Assembly: GCA_040757795.1 (NCBI GenBank)
Contig: JBFLWG010000001.1
Span: 1-46,784 of the forward strand
Reading direction: 5' to 3'
Origin: DYTO01 sp040757795
GTDB lineage: Archaea; Hadarchaeota; Hadarchaeia; Hadarchaeales; Hadarchaeaceae
Length of the DNA stretch: 46,784 nucleotides
How positions within the stretch are numbered: the first letter of the stretch is position 1; every line of letters begins with the position of its first letter. The position numbers were made by a program, and so were the translations under genes. The notes under the pieces were generated by a model. The model did not search any database. It saw only the letters and a program-made list of their open reading frames with translations, and had not been told where the DNA came from. Shown here piece after piece: positions 32,346 to 40,168 of this stretch.

Positions 32346-32741
32346 TTGCCGCTGACGGAAAAAGCAGTGAATGAAATCGAAGAAATTCTGCTTCAGATTA
32401 AAGAGTTGGCATCCGAAGGCGCAACGATTCTTGTTGAGGGGGACACAGACGTGAGGGGGCTCAGGAGCCTCGGCATCTCTGGCGATATTAGAAAAATAAC
32501 CGGGGGGAAGAGCCTTCTGAACTTTCTGGAAGGACTCTCGGGAGTACCTGCGGTCGTGATCCTGACTGATTTTGACCGGACTGGTGAGCGACTCAGCAAG
32601 TTCTGCTCGAAACATCTGGCGAGTCTCGGCGTTAAAACCATAAACGAACCGAGGAGAATGCTGAAAAGCATTGCCGGAAGGGAGATAAAAGAAATCGCGG
32701 ACCTGTCGAAGGCCCTACTGAAGCTTCGCGATGCAGGCTAA
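32346..32741 (+). CDS. Small TOPRIM-domain protein (RNase M5-like)
   Basis: A 131-residue protein that is essentially one TOPRIM domain. TILVEGDTDVRGLRSLGI holds the conserved Glu, and VVILTDFDRTGERLS is the DxD motif. Archaeal stand-alone TOPRIM proteins of this size are annotated RNase M5/primase-like; a nucleic-acid role with Mg2+ is expected. The open frame extends upstream, but TTG 32346 has GGTGG four bases before it and starts just before the domain. Its stop overlaps the convergent PRTase gene by four bases. Confidence 0.8.
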   Translation: MPLTEKAVNEIEEILLQIKELASEGATILVEGDTDVRGLRSLGISGDIRKITGGKSLLNFLEGLSGVPAVVILTDFDRTGERLSKFCSKHLASLGVKTINEPRRMLKSIAGREIKEIADLSKALLKLRDAG

Positions 32742-33337
32742 CTTTTTGAAATCCATGACAGAAACTTTTCCACGATTGCTGGCTTTATCCCTATCGCCAG
32801 GAACTCCTCTTTTATTTCCTTGCGGCTCCTGCCCTGCTTCCCGAGCTTGATGTAGACCTTCTTCATTGTTTCGTAGACCTCGTGGGGGAACCATATCCAG
32901 GCGTCGGTCTTTCTGGCGCAGAACTCCGGCGTTATCACAGACCAGGGCTTGCAGTAGAGTGCGCAGATTTTGACCTCTTTAGCACCCTGCTTCACGAGGT
33001 GATCCCTCACCATCTTCAGGCTCTTCCCGGAGTCGGCGATGTCATCTACCAGAAGAATCTTTTTTCCTTTGACATCTATCGGGAGCGGTTGGGTTATCTC
33101 CGGCTTCTTGAGCGTCTTGTAAATATCGATGTAGTGCTCTACCCTGATTGTTGCGATGTTCTCGTTCTCAAGAAGGTCCGAGAGAATTCTGCCGGGAATC
33201 CAGCCGCCCCTCGCCAGCGCCACTAGGAGGTCCGGCTTGTACCTGCTCCGCCTTATCTGGTCGACGACTTGGATACAGAGCTCGTAGATGAAGTCCCAGC
33301 TCGGCACCTCGTACTTGATCGGTTTTTTGGACGCCAT
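32738..33337 (-). CDS. Phosphoribosyltransferase (COG2236-like) with C-terminal helical extension
   Basis: A 199-residue type I PRTase with VALARGGWIPGRILSDLL in the PPi loop region and ILLVDDIADSGKSLKMV for PRPP binding. TDAWIWFPHEVYETMKK is typical of archaeal purine PRTases. Beyond the catalytic core it has about 40 extra residues (LGKQGRSRKEIKEEFLAIGI) forming a helix-turn-helix-like tail. Substrate probably hypoxanthine, guanine or xanthine. The start is ATG 33337, with TATA-like tracts upstream in 33342-33396. Confidence 0.85.
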   Translation of the reverse strand: MASKKPIKYEVPSWDFIYELCIQVVDQIRRSRYKPDLLVALARGGWIPGRILSDLLENENIATIRVEHYIDIYKTLKKPEITQPLPIDVKGKKILLVDDIADSGKSLKMVRDHLVKQGAKEVKICALYCKPWSVITPEFCARKTDAWIWFPHEVYETMKKVYIKLGKQGRSRKEIKEEFLAIGIKPAIVEKFLSWISKS

Positions 33338-33415
33338 GATGACGTTAAATATCTTCTTTTTGAGGTAGTTTAACCATTTTGGAGAAGGATTAAAACTCTC
33401 ATTATGCGCGGTTGC

Positions 33416-34051
33416 CTAAAGGTAGTCCAACAGCTGGGGGAAGTGTTCGAAATCCGTTATGACAACGTCGGCGACTTTTGCGAGCTCCTGGTTATTTCCA
33501 ATCGCCACTCCAAGCCCAGCTGCTTCCAAGAATTTCACATCATACTTGCTGTCGCCGACCGCCACGCACTCGTTTTGGCCGATCCCCAGGTCAGCCGCCA
33601 GCTTTCCCAGCACCTTGTCCTTTTTGCTCGGCTCCACTCTGAAAATCCCCTCGCCAGTCAGGCGCCCGTCCCTCCCGGCTTCTAGGCCGTTCGCAAAAAC
33701 CAGAGGAATCCCGAGCTCGCGCGCGACATCGTCCGCGAGAAGGTCGAGCCCGCCTGTTACTATCGCAGTCTTGTAGCCGCGGCGCTGTATCTCCCCGACC
33801 ACCTCCCTGACGTTTGGGGCTATCCTGTATGAGGCCAGAGCTTCCCTGACCTCTTCCACGAGTGGGAGGGGCCGCCAGAGTGATATGTCCAGGCGCATGA
33901 ACTCCGGGTAGTCTATCTCCCCCCGCTCATAAGCCGCCACGTTCGGACATGCCGCGTCGTGGGTGCCGAAGCGCCTGTGCAGCACCGCCCAGCAGCTGTC
34001 CTCCACGACGAGGGTGCCGTCCATGTCAAAGGCTATCAGCCTGTACTTCAT
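33416..34051 (-). CDS. HAD superfamily phosphatase (SerB-like)
   Basis: A 211-residue haloacid dehalogenase-type hydrolase. FDMDGTLV is the nucleophile motif I, AIVTGGLDLLADDVA is motif II (Thr), KKDKVLGKLA gives the Lys of motif III, and AVGDSKYDVKFLEAAG is motif IV. The helical cap and VFANGLEAGRDGRLTG resemble phosphoserine phosphatases, so serine synthesis is a good guess, but other small phosphates are possible. The start is ATG 34051; a TATA-like ctgatttatcc region lies upstream in the divergent space before the COG2426 gene. Confidence 0.85.
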   Translation of the reverse strand: MKYRLIAFDMDGTLVVEDSCWAVLHRRFGTHDAACPNVAAYERGEIDYPEFMRLDISLWRPLPLVEEVREALASYRIAPNVREVVGEIQRRGYKTAIVTGGLDLLADDVARELGIPLVFANGLEAGRDGRLTGEGIFRVEPSKKDKVLGKLAADLGIGQNECVAVGDSKYDVKFLEAAGLGVAIGNNQELAKVADVVITDFEHFPQLLDYL

Positions 34052-34099
34052 CTGACCAACAACTGATTTATCCCTGGGTTAATATCGATTGGTGAGACC

Positions 34100-34552
34100 G
34101 TGCAGTGGATTGCATTCCTGGTGACGCTGGTCCCTTTCATCGAACTTAGGGGAGGAATACTGCTGGCAGTTGCGGCGGGGTATGACCCTGCCCTCGCGTT
34201 CGTGGTCTGCGTCCTCCTCAACATCCTCATCATACCTCTGGCTTTCGCGATACTCGATGTCATAGTGCCGCCGCTCAGGCGCAGGTCCAAGACCGCGAGA
34301 CGGTTGTACGGCTGGGCAGTCAGTAGGGTGAAAAAACACGAGGGGTTGAGTATGGCGGGACTCGCAATCTTCGTCGGGGTGCCGCTGCCAGGGACGGGGG
34401 CCTACGCCGGAGCCCTGCTGGCAGACCTCATCGGCATGGAAAGGAAGAAGGCGGCGCTGGCCATTGCCATCGGAGTGGTGATAGCTGGGGCGTTGCTGTG
34501 GTTGTTAGCAGTTGTCGGTCTGTTCTTCGTCAAAGGCCTAACTCCTCCGTGA
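34100..34552 (+). CDS. Small multi-pass membrane protein, COG2426 family
   Basis: A 150-residue protein with about four hydrophobic helices. The family features are FIELRGGILLAVAAGYDPA at the N-terminus and FVGVPLPGTGAYAGALLADLIG in the middle (PLPGTGA). This family is annotated 'small multi-drug export protein', but the function is not established. The start is GTG 34100 behind GGTGA. A perfect 20-bp palindrome follows the stop directly. Confidence 0.8.
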   Translation: MQWIAFLVTLVPFIELRGGILLAVAAGYDPALAFVVCVLLNILIIPLAFAILDVIVPPLRRRSKTARRLYGWAVSRVKKHEGLSMAGLAIFVGVPLPGTGAYAGALLADLIGMERKKAALAIAIGVVIAGALLWLLAVVGLFFVKGLTPP

Positions 34553-34572
34553 GTTGTTATAATTATAACAAC
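34553..34572. promoter_or_regulatory. Perfect 20-bp palindrome between the COG2426 gene and dnaG
   Basis: GTTGTTATAA followed by its exact complement TTATAACAAC, starting at the base after the COG2426 stop codon and about 87 bases before the dnaG start. The AT-rich centre could act as a TATA element in both directions, or the dyad could be an operator or an RNA hairpin at the end of the upstream transcript. A second box-like ctttttagg lies at 34578-34586. No T-tract directly follows, so I favour a regulatory site. Confidence 0.5.
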
Positions 34573-34658
34573 GGCAGCTTTTTAGGCCCAAAACATCAGA
34601 GAAAATTGTTCACAAATCAAGCCAGATCACACTCAACTTGTTCTGGCAGAGGGGCGTT

Positions 34659-35873
34659 TTGCCCTTGGAAGAGAAAGACATTCAAGCAATGGTCGCCGAA
34701 AGGCTAGGCAAGAAGGAGGAGGTGCCGCTTGGGAAGGAAGACACTGGCACCACCAAGTACCTGGTTCACGCCAAGCTGGAGGCAAACGGGGTCGTTGAGC
34801 GGCCTGACGTCGTCGGCGCTGTTTTCGGGCAGACAGAGGGGTTGCTCGGGGAGGACCTTGACCTGAGGGAGCTGCTGAAGAGCGGGCGGATAGGCCGAAT
34901 CAAGGTGGACATAAATTCCGTCCAAGGAAAGACCACTGGGACTGTTACAATCCCATCAAGCCTAGACAGGTTTGAAACCTCCATAATCGCCGCGGCTCTC
35001 GAAACGGTGGAGAGGATAGGCCCCTGCGAGGCCACGATAAAGGTAGAGAAAATAGAGGATGTCAGGGACACGAAGAGGAAGTTCATCATCGGCAGGGCCA
35101 AGGAAATCCTGCAGAAGTTCGGGGAGACCGCCACCGAGACCCAGGAGATTACAGACAGAGTCAAGGAGACCACAAGGGTTGAGGAAATATCGGAGTACAA
35201 GGGGTTGCCGGCTGGCCCCGCGCTCATGGAATCCGACGCGGTGATAATCGTCGAGGGCAGGGCGGATGTCCTCAACCTACTGCGAGCCGGGATAAAGAAC
35301 ACCGTCGCGATAGAGGGGACCAGCGTGCCCCAGGCGGTGGTGGAACTCAGCAAGGAAAAGACGGTGACCGCCTTCGTGGACAATGATCGGGGCGGAGACC
35401 TGATAATGAAGGAGCTGCTCCAGGTGGCGGAGCTTGACTTCGTGGCGCGGCCGCCGCCAGGCAGGAGCGTGGAGGACCTCACAAGGAAGGAGATCATCAA
35501 GGCGCTGAGAAGCAAGGTTCCCATCGAGCTGGCGCTGGCCGAGCACAGGGGCGCCGAACACGCAGAAAACAAAGAAACCGAGGAGCTGGGGCGCGCCCTC
35601 AACAAGCTCAGGGGGAGCCTCAAAGCCATGCTTCTGGACGGCGGGCTCAGGCCAATCGCAGAGATTCAGGTGAGGGAGCTTAAGGAGAAGCTGATCGAGG
35701 CCCACGGCGCGAAGGCTGTGGTATTCGACGGCATCATCACTCAAGATCTTGCAGAGATGGCAGCGGCCAGGGGGATAAAGTACCTAGTAGGCATGCGCTC
35801 AAGGATTGAAGCCGTTCCGAAAAACATCGAAGTGCTTACTCTGGACGACCTTCAAAGGTCAAGACACAGGTGA
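34659..35873 (+). CDS. dnaG: Archaeal DnaG primase (exosome-associated)
   Basis: A 404-residue archaeal-type DnaG. The N-terminal domain has TTKYLVHAKLEANGVVERPD and VGAVFGQTEGLLG, the hallmarks of archaeal DnaG. The central TOPRIM domain has AVIIVEGRADVLNLL (conserved Glu) and TAFVDNDRGGD (DxD). The bacterial zinc-binding and helicase-binding domains are absent, as expected. In archaea it binds the RNA exosome and confers poly(A) preference, and shows primase activity in vitro. The start is uncertain: TTG 34659 has GAGGGG upstream, TTG 34638 would add seven residues. The 3' end overlaps the convergent GNAT gene by 15 bases. Confidence 0.93.
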   Translation: MPLEEKDIQAMVAERLGKKEEVPLGKEDTGTTKYLVHAKLEANGVVERPDVVGAVFGQTEGLLGEDLDLRELLKSGRIGRIKVDINSVQGKTTGTVTIPSSLDRFETSIIAAALETVERIGPCEATIKVEKIEDVRDTKRKFIIGRAKEILQKFGETATETQEITDRVKETTRVEEISEYKGLPAGPALMESDAVIIVEGRADVLNLLRAGIKNTVAIEGTSVPQAVVELSKEKTVTAFVDNDRGGDLIMKELLQVAELDFVARPPPGRSVEDLTRKEIIKALRSKVPIELALAEHRGAEHAENKETEELGRALNKLRGSLKAMLLDGGLRPIAEIQVRELKEKLIEAHGAKAVVFDGIITQDLAEMAAARGIKYLVGMRSRIEAVPKNIEVLTLDDLQRSRHR

Positions 35874-36329
35874 CCCGCCGAGCGGCATCTCCATTGTCAA
35901 AGCCGTTTCCCCGTCCTCGTAGTAATAAGGAACCTCCATCCTGTCCTTGAACCCCAGCCGCCTGTAAAACTGGTGGGCGCCGAAGTTGCTCTTCCTGGCC
36001 TCGAGCCTGACCAGCCTCGCGCCCTTCCTTGCGAACCTCTCAATCATCTTCTGGACCATCGCTGAGCCTATGCCGTGTCTCCTGAACGCCGGGTCAACAC
36101 CTATCGCCAAGATGTGGCCGATAGGGCCCCACCTTACAGCCCCTATGAGATAACCGATCACTTTGCTGCCGACCTCGGCCACCAAGAAGCCATCTGGATG
36201 GGTAGCGTGAAGGCGGTTTAGCAGGCTGAGAGGGTAGGGGTCGGGAAAACACTTGTACTCTATGGCCAGAATCTCCGACATGTCCTCCGGCCTCGCGTCC
36301 CTTATCAGGAATACTTGTTGGGCGACCAT
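35859..36329 (-). CDS. GNAT family N-acetyltransferase (RimI-like)
   Basis: A 156-residue protein starting MVAQQVFLIRDARPEDMSEI. The acetyl-CoA site is GVDPAFRRHGIGSAMVQKMI (R-R-x-G-I-G), and ARKSNFGAHQFYRRLGF is the typical RimI/Ard1 C-terminal block, followed by YYYEDGETALTM. In archaea such proteins acetylate protein N-termini. ATG 36329 (GGTG upstream) is preferred to the TTG at 36338. It shares a TATA-like region with the divergent Hjc-like gene. Confidence 0.88.
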   Translation of the reverse strand: MVAQQVFLIRDARPEDMSEILAIEYKCFPDPYPLSLLNRLHATHPDGFLVAEVGSKVIGYLIGAVRWGPIGHILAIGVDPAFRRHGIGSAMVQKMIERFARKGARLVRLEARKSNFGAHQFYRRLGFKDRMEVPYYYEDGETALTMEMPLGGSPVS

Positions 36330-36342
36330 TTGCACCAAATTA

Positions 36343-36352
36343 GGTTATATGG
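36343..36352. promoter_or_regulatory. Shared TATA-like element between rimI-like and Hjc-like genes
   Basis: ggttatatgg lies between divergent starts at 36329 (minus) and 36377 (plus). Rightward it sits about 30 bases before ATG 36377; leftward the distance to ATG 36329 is about 18 bases. Confidence 0.4.
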
Positions 36353-36376
36353 GGGCGATAAAATCATTTGGAAACC

Positions 36377-36766
36377 ATGACCACGAGCAAGAAACGCGGG
36401 ACAATGTTCGAATATCGCGTATCCTACCTCCTCGAGGGCCTTGGCTTCAGCTGGGACCGCTCGGGCAGCTCTCTCGGCATTGACCTGAAAATCTCGAAAA
36501 AAGGAAAGCTCCGCTACCTTATCTCCTGCAAAAAAACAACTCGGGCTGGGCCGATTTACTTGCCAAAGGGAGAGGTCGAGCGCCTTAAAGCTTCGGCGAA
36601 AGAAACCGGCGCCGAGGGGCTGGTATGCTTCGGCTTCATGAGGACACCTGTTCTGGCCCTCAACCTGAAGGAAATCTCAAAGCTTCCTAGTACCCGCCTC
36701 TACTACAAAATACAGATGGGTGACGGGCGGCCCCTGAAGGAGCTGCTTCAGACGGCGAACTTTTAA
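36377..36766 (+). CDS. Holliday junction resolvase (Hjc)-like nuclease with altered active site
   Basis: A 129-residue protein of Hjc size. KKRGTMFEYRVSYLLEGLGF aligns with the Hjc N-terminus (E12), RSGSSLGIDLKI supplies RSxGS and the metal-binding Asp (D36), and the next strand is YLISCKKT. In Hjc this strand carries E-x-K; here it is S50-C-K52, so one metal-binding Glu is replaced by Ser. The rest, YLPKGEVERLKASAKETGAE, matches Hjc helices. It may have reduced or changed nuclease activity, or be an endonuclease-fold DNA-binding protein. ATG 36377 is preferred over TTG 36368 because of the TATA-like box about 30 bases upstream. Confidence 0.7.
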   Translation: MTTSKKRGTMFEYRVSYLLEGLGFSWDRSGSSLGIDLKISKKGKLRYLISCKKTTRAGPIYLPKGEVERLKASAKETGAEGLVCFGFMRTPVLALNLKEISKLPSTRLYYKIQMGDGRPLKELLQTANF

Positions 36767-36796
36767 GTTATGAACGCCAGCCTGAAGTGGTGAAAA

Positions 36797-37078
36797 ATGG
36801 CTTTCGAGTGGTTAATACCGTTGGTCGTACCGTTCGTCATCGGCCTGCTGGTGGGTGCCGTGATCAAGCATTCTCTGAAGTTGATTATGCTTCTCATCGC
36901 GCTCGTGGTCGTCCTGGTCTTGACCGGTGTTCTGAGCATAGGCATCAGCGACCTCTGGGGCCAGGCGGTGGCGGCTCTGCCGCAGCTCTTCGGGACGGGG
37001 TCTGGCCTGATCAACTTGCTGCCGTACACCTCGGTGTCATTTCTGGTAGGACTGGCGATCGGCTTCCTGGCACTGTAA
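36797..37078 (+). CDS. FUN14-like small membrane protein
   Basis: A 93-residue protein with three hydrophobic helices and little else. FVIGLLVGAVIKHSLKLIML resembles the FUN14 family pattern (glycine-rich first helix, then K-x-x-x-K-L). It begins ATG 36797 with GGTGAAAA directly upstream. The role of archaeal members is unknown. The gene ends 22 bases before the convergent ABC permease gene. Confidence 0.6.
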   Translation: MAFEWLIPLVVPFVIGLLVGAVIKHSLKLIMLLIALVVVLVLTGVLSIGISDLWGQAVAALPQLFGTGSGLINLLPYTSVSFLVGLAIGFLAL

Positions 37079-37099
37079 ACTTAATAAGAAATGAATCTC

Positions 37100-37933
37100 C
37101 TAAATCATTTCTCTGCGGTTAGCCATCCACAGACTGACAAAAAACAATACCGCCGCGTAGGTCATGAGTACAAAAAAGCCGAGCGTCGGGTTTTGGCTGG
37201 CCCTCAAAAGGCCTGCTATACCCTGGCCTCCGCCGGCAAACCCCCCGAAAGCGTTTTCAAGCGGGATTGAATATGTCGCACCCATGGAATCCCCGGCCCG
37301 GTCAGGCATGAACCAAGGATCGTAACCCGCGTAAGACAGGCTGGTCGAGACTATCCCGAAAACGACCATGTATGTTAAAAGGGCGGCTATAGTCGCCCCC
37401 ATCCCTCCCTTAAGAACTGAGCTAAACGCGAAAGATAGGCTGATGACGAAGCTGGCCAGCGCCAGCGCAACTCCAAGCGACCCCAGCATCCCTCCGGGAA
37501 TGGAGCCGTATGAAATGAGGACAGAGACAGCCGAAATGAGGAAGGCTATGGCGAGTATTGCCGCGGTTGCCATGAAGCAGGCGACGTACTTTCCGACTAT
37601 CAGGGTCCTGCGTTTCACTGGGTTCGGTAGGAGAACATAGCCTGTCCCGCGCTCGAACTCGCCGGCGATGGCGTCGCCCGAGAAAAACACGGCGGCCAAG
37701 ATTGCAAGCGCACCGACAGAAGTGGACATCATTGCGAACAGCTCCGCCCCGTACTGATTGACGAAAGCCTGCGTGAGGCCGATCCTTTGCGGGAGGTTCA
37801 GCCCATGGTAAAGCCCGATGGTCAAAAGCACCGCCAGAACTGTGACTATCAGACCGCCATAGAACCTCTTTCTCCGCAGCTGCTTCAGCAGCTCGTATCG
37901 TGCGACAACTTTCAATTTCTCGAACTCGCTCAA
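37100..37933 (-). CDS. ABC-2 type transporter permease
   Basis: A 277-residue membrane protein with a cytoplasmic N-terminal coupling segment (EFEKLKVVARYELLKQLRRKRF) and six transmembrane helices. It has AIAGEFERGTGYVLLPNPVKRRTLIVGK, the common ABC-2 segment after TM2. The start ATG 37933 overlaps the stop of the ATPase gene (ATGA), so both form one exporter of the ABC-2 class. The substrate is unknown; such pairs export lipids, polysaccharides, peptides or drugs. Confidence 0.88.
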   Translation of the reverse strand: MSEFEKLKVVARYELLKQLRRKRFYGGLIVTVLAVLLTIGLYHGLNLPQRIGLTQAFVNQYGAELFAMMSTSVGALAILAAVFFSGDAIAGEFERGTGYVLLPNPVKRRTLIVGKYVACFMATAAILAIAFLISAVSVLISYGSIPGGMLGSLGVALALASFVISLSFAFSSVLKGGMGATIAALLTYMVVFGIVSTSLSYAGYDPWFMPDRAGDSMGATYSIPLENAFGGFAGGGQGIAGLLRASQNPTLGFFVLMTYAAVLFFVSLWMANRREMI

Positions 37934-38661
37934 ACTGACGCCTCCGTCAGCCTCAGGTAGGCGCGCTCGAACGACTTGTGCTTCTTCTTCAAGCGGGAAA
38001 TGCCGTCATAGGCGCGGAGTCTTCCGTGGTCGATTATCGCGACCTTTTTACAGACCTGCGCGACCTCCGCGAGCAAGTGTGAGGCGAAAAATATCGTCTT
38101 CTCCTTCCTTGCCTCCCGCAAAATCTCCCTGAACTCCACCATGCCGCGGGGGTCCAGGCCAAGCGACGGCTCGTCTAGGATGAGGATGTGGGGGTCGTGG
38201 AGAAGCGCCTGCGCGAGGGCGAGGCGCTGCTTCATCCCCCGCGAGAACTTCCCAACTTTCACATTCGTCCATTTCTCGAGCCGCACGATTTCCATGACCT
38301 CCTTTATCCTTTTTTCGAGATTTTTCCTCTCCATGTCCCTCAGGAGGCCCAGGTACCTCAGGGTCTCGTCCGGTGTGAAGAAAGGATAGAATTCCGGCGT
38401 TTCCAAAATCGCTCCGACGTGTGAAATGGCCTGCTCACGCTCCCGCACCACATCGAACCCAGCAAGCTGCGCAGTGCCGGACGTCGGCTTGATCAATCCG
38501 CACAAAATCTTGAGAGTTGTTGTTTTTCCAGCGCCGTTCGGGCCCAGAAGGGCGACATCCTCTTTTGCCCCCACCTTGAGAGAAAGGTTGTCCAGAGCCA
38601 AGAAGCCGTTGTAGCTCCTGCTCAACCCTTTGATCACGATCGAGTCATGCATGGTTATCAT
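37930..38661 (-). CDS. ABC transporter ATP-binding protein (ABC-2 exporter)
   Basis: A 243-residue ABC ATPase. Walker A is LLGPNGAGKTTTLKIL (about 38-53), the signature is FSRGMKQRLALAQALL, Walker B is ILILDEPSLGLDPRG, and the H-loop is FFASHLL. The Q-loop appears as a Glu (GAILETPEFYP), common in CcmA/NatA-type exporters. ATG 38661 is about 25 bases downstream of a TATA-like acttatttag (38682-38691, minus strand), so the mRNA starts nearly at the start codon; ATG 38652 is possible. The permease gene follows with a four-base overlap. Confidence 0.93.
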   Translation of the reverse strand: MITMHDSIVIKGLSRSYNGFLALDNLSLKVGAKEDVALLGPNGAGKTTTLKILCGLIKPTSGTAQLAGFDVVREREQAISHVGAILETPEFYPFFTPDETLRYLGLLRDMERKNLEKRIKEVMEIVRLEKWTNVKVGKFSRGMKQRLALAQALLHDPHILILDEPSLGLDPRGMVEFREILREARKEKTIFFASHLLAEVAQVCKKVAIIDHGRLRAYDGISRLKKKHKSFERAYLRLTEASV

Positions 38662-38723
38662 TTTTGGCTATGTAGCTTCGCTAAATAAGTGTTGTTGGCG
38701 GATGGCAGCCGTGTTGTTGATAA

Positions 38724-40118
38724 CTATGTAGGCTTCAAAAGCGCAACGCTTGTGCTCCCGACGCTCGGGTTCCAGTTCACGTAAAGCCAAATCTGCCCGC
38801 TCTTCTCCAAGGCAAACCTGTCCGCTGGGGACTCGGTGCTAGACACCTCCTTCACCTCTGTGCCGGAGCTGTTCTGCTGGACGGTCTCGGTGGTATTGCT
38901 GGAAGACGGCCAAGTCCTTCCATCGGATGAGAATGCCACGCGCTGCCTTTCGGTCAGGTAGCCATAAAACAACCAGTACCCGCTCCCGTTCTCCAGCTTC
39001 ACAACGCTCGGGTCGTGGCCGCTAGTGTAAAGCACGCTCCAGTTGCCAAAGTTCAGCCCATCTGTAGACGTCCCCTTGACAAGGTCTGACGGCTGATTGG
39101 CCGCCTTCTGGTAGTTTGCGGACAGCAAGATTACATAGTCCGTGTCGGAGAAGCGGATTACAGTGGTCTGCGCCGCAATCGAGAATGCTGTCGGGTTTTG
39201 GCTCCCGCTCTCGATGTCTATTCTGGTGCCTTCGCGGGTCCAAGTTAGGCCATCGCTGGATGTGGCGCTCTTGACCCGGAAGTCTGGCGGCATGGTCCCG
39301 TCTGTCTGGGCCTGGTAATACATCCTGTACGTCCCGTTTGACAGCTGTACCACGTCTGGAGCGGATATCAACTCCTCATTTTTCGGGATGCCGTCAGCCC
39401 CAGAGTCACCATCACCATCGCCGAGTAGCCTGTAACCAGACTCAACCGTCCAGCTCAACCCATCTGATGAAGTCGCGCTTTTTATGGCAGTCTTCGCGCC
39501 TGAAACTGGAGTCTTGAAAGCGACGCCATAGTACATCCTGTATGTCCCGTTGGAAAGTTTGATTATGTGTGGCATCGCTGCGGACATCATGTCATCAAAA
39601 CCCCCACCGGTGGCGCTGGCGCCCACGGCATATCTGTCGAACTTCCAAGTGTAGGCGCCAAGAGACGGCGTGCCGCCTTGCTGCTGGTTCTCCTGCGACT
39701 GCTGCTGGTTATCGGTTGTCTGGTTTTCAGTCGACGTCCCGGAAGACCTTGGACCACTTATTACGGCCACGGTCACTTGCCCTGACTGCGTAGAAGTAGC
39801 TTGGACCACCAAGACATCGCTCCCCTTCTCGTAAATGTTGCCAGTGTATCCGCCAAGCGACCCGCTGGCCTCCTCGTATGCCCAACCCTGTGCCTCGAGG
39901 GCTGTTCTGAATGTTGAGTAGGCTGTTGTGGTCGTGCCTGAGCCGGAGTATGTTGTTATGGTATTGCCCGAGGAAGTTGTCTGACCGGTGACGGAAAACC
40001 CGCTTGGCGGCCATGTTGTGGAAGTAGCGCCTCTGCCAAAAATGAAGTAGCCGCCAGCGGCCGCGACGACCACACAGACAACGACGACTGTCAGGATTGA
40101 ATTTTTCATTTGCTCCAT
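38724..40118 (-). CDS. Secreted or membrane-anchored beta-propeller protein (GH43/sialidase-like repeats)
   Basis: A 464-residue protein with an N-terminal anchor (ILTVVVVCVVVAAAGGYFIF). A Thr/Ser/Gly-rich region follows, with a small domain (about 40-125) and a Gln/Asn-rich linker (TTDNQQQSQENQQQGG). The C-terminal 310 residues contain five-bladed-propeller-like repeats: IIKLSNGTYRMYYGV, VVQLSNGTYRMYYQA, SATSSDGLSWT and SATSSDGLTWT, FSSDGRTW. These blocks are typical of GH43/GH32-like or BNR-type propellers. Catalytic carboxylates were not identified, so glycosidase activity is uncertain. ATG 40118 or ATG 40109 is the start; a TATA-like box is shared with the divergent phosphoesterase gene. 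Confidence 0.8.
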   Translation of the reverse strand: MEQMKNSILTVVVVCVVVAAAGGYFIFGRGATSTTWPPSGFSVTGQTTSSGNTITTYSGSGTTTTAYSTFRTALEAQGWAYEEASGSLGGYTGNIYEKGSDVLVVQATSTQSGQVTVAVISGPRSSGTSTENQTTDNQQQSQENQQQGGTPSLGAYTWKFDRYAVGASATGGGFDDMMSAAMPHIIKLSNGTYRMYYGVAFKTPVSGAKTAIKSATSSDGLSWTVESGYRLLGDGDGDSGADGIPKNEELISAPDVVQLSNGTYRMYYQAQTDGTMPPDFRVKSATSSDGLTWTREGTRIDIESGSQNPTAFSIAAQTTVIRFSDTDYVILLSANYQKAANQPSDLVKGTSTDGLNFGNWSVLYTSGHDPSVVKLENGSGYWLFYGYLTERQRVAFSSDGRTWPSSSNTTETVQQNSSGTEVKEVSSTESPADRFALEKSGQIWLYVNWNPSVGSTSVALLKPT

Positions 40119-40136
40119 TACCGCTGACCAAACGGA

Positions 40137-40145
40137 GATATAAAC
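40137..40145. promoter_or_regulatory. Shared TATA-like element between propeller and phosphoesterase genes
   Basis: gatataaac lies 24-32 bases before ATG 40169 (plus) and 19-27 bases before ATG 40118 (minus; 28-36 before ATG 40109). It fits a leaderless start in both directions. Confidence 0.45.
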
Positions 40146-40168
40146 ATTTGGCGTAATAAGATGGAAAC

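Noticed and set aside
34766..35629. Long Ser-rich open frame antisense to dnaG
   Set aside because: Low-complexity Ser/Leu translation mirrors dnaG codon bias; dnaG is unambiguous.
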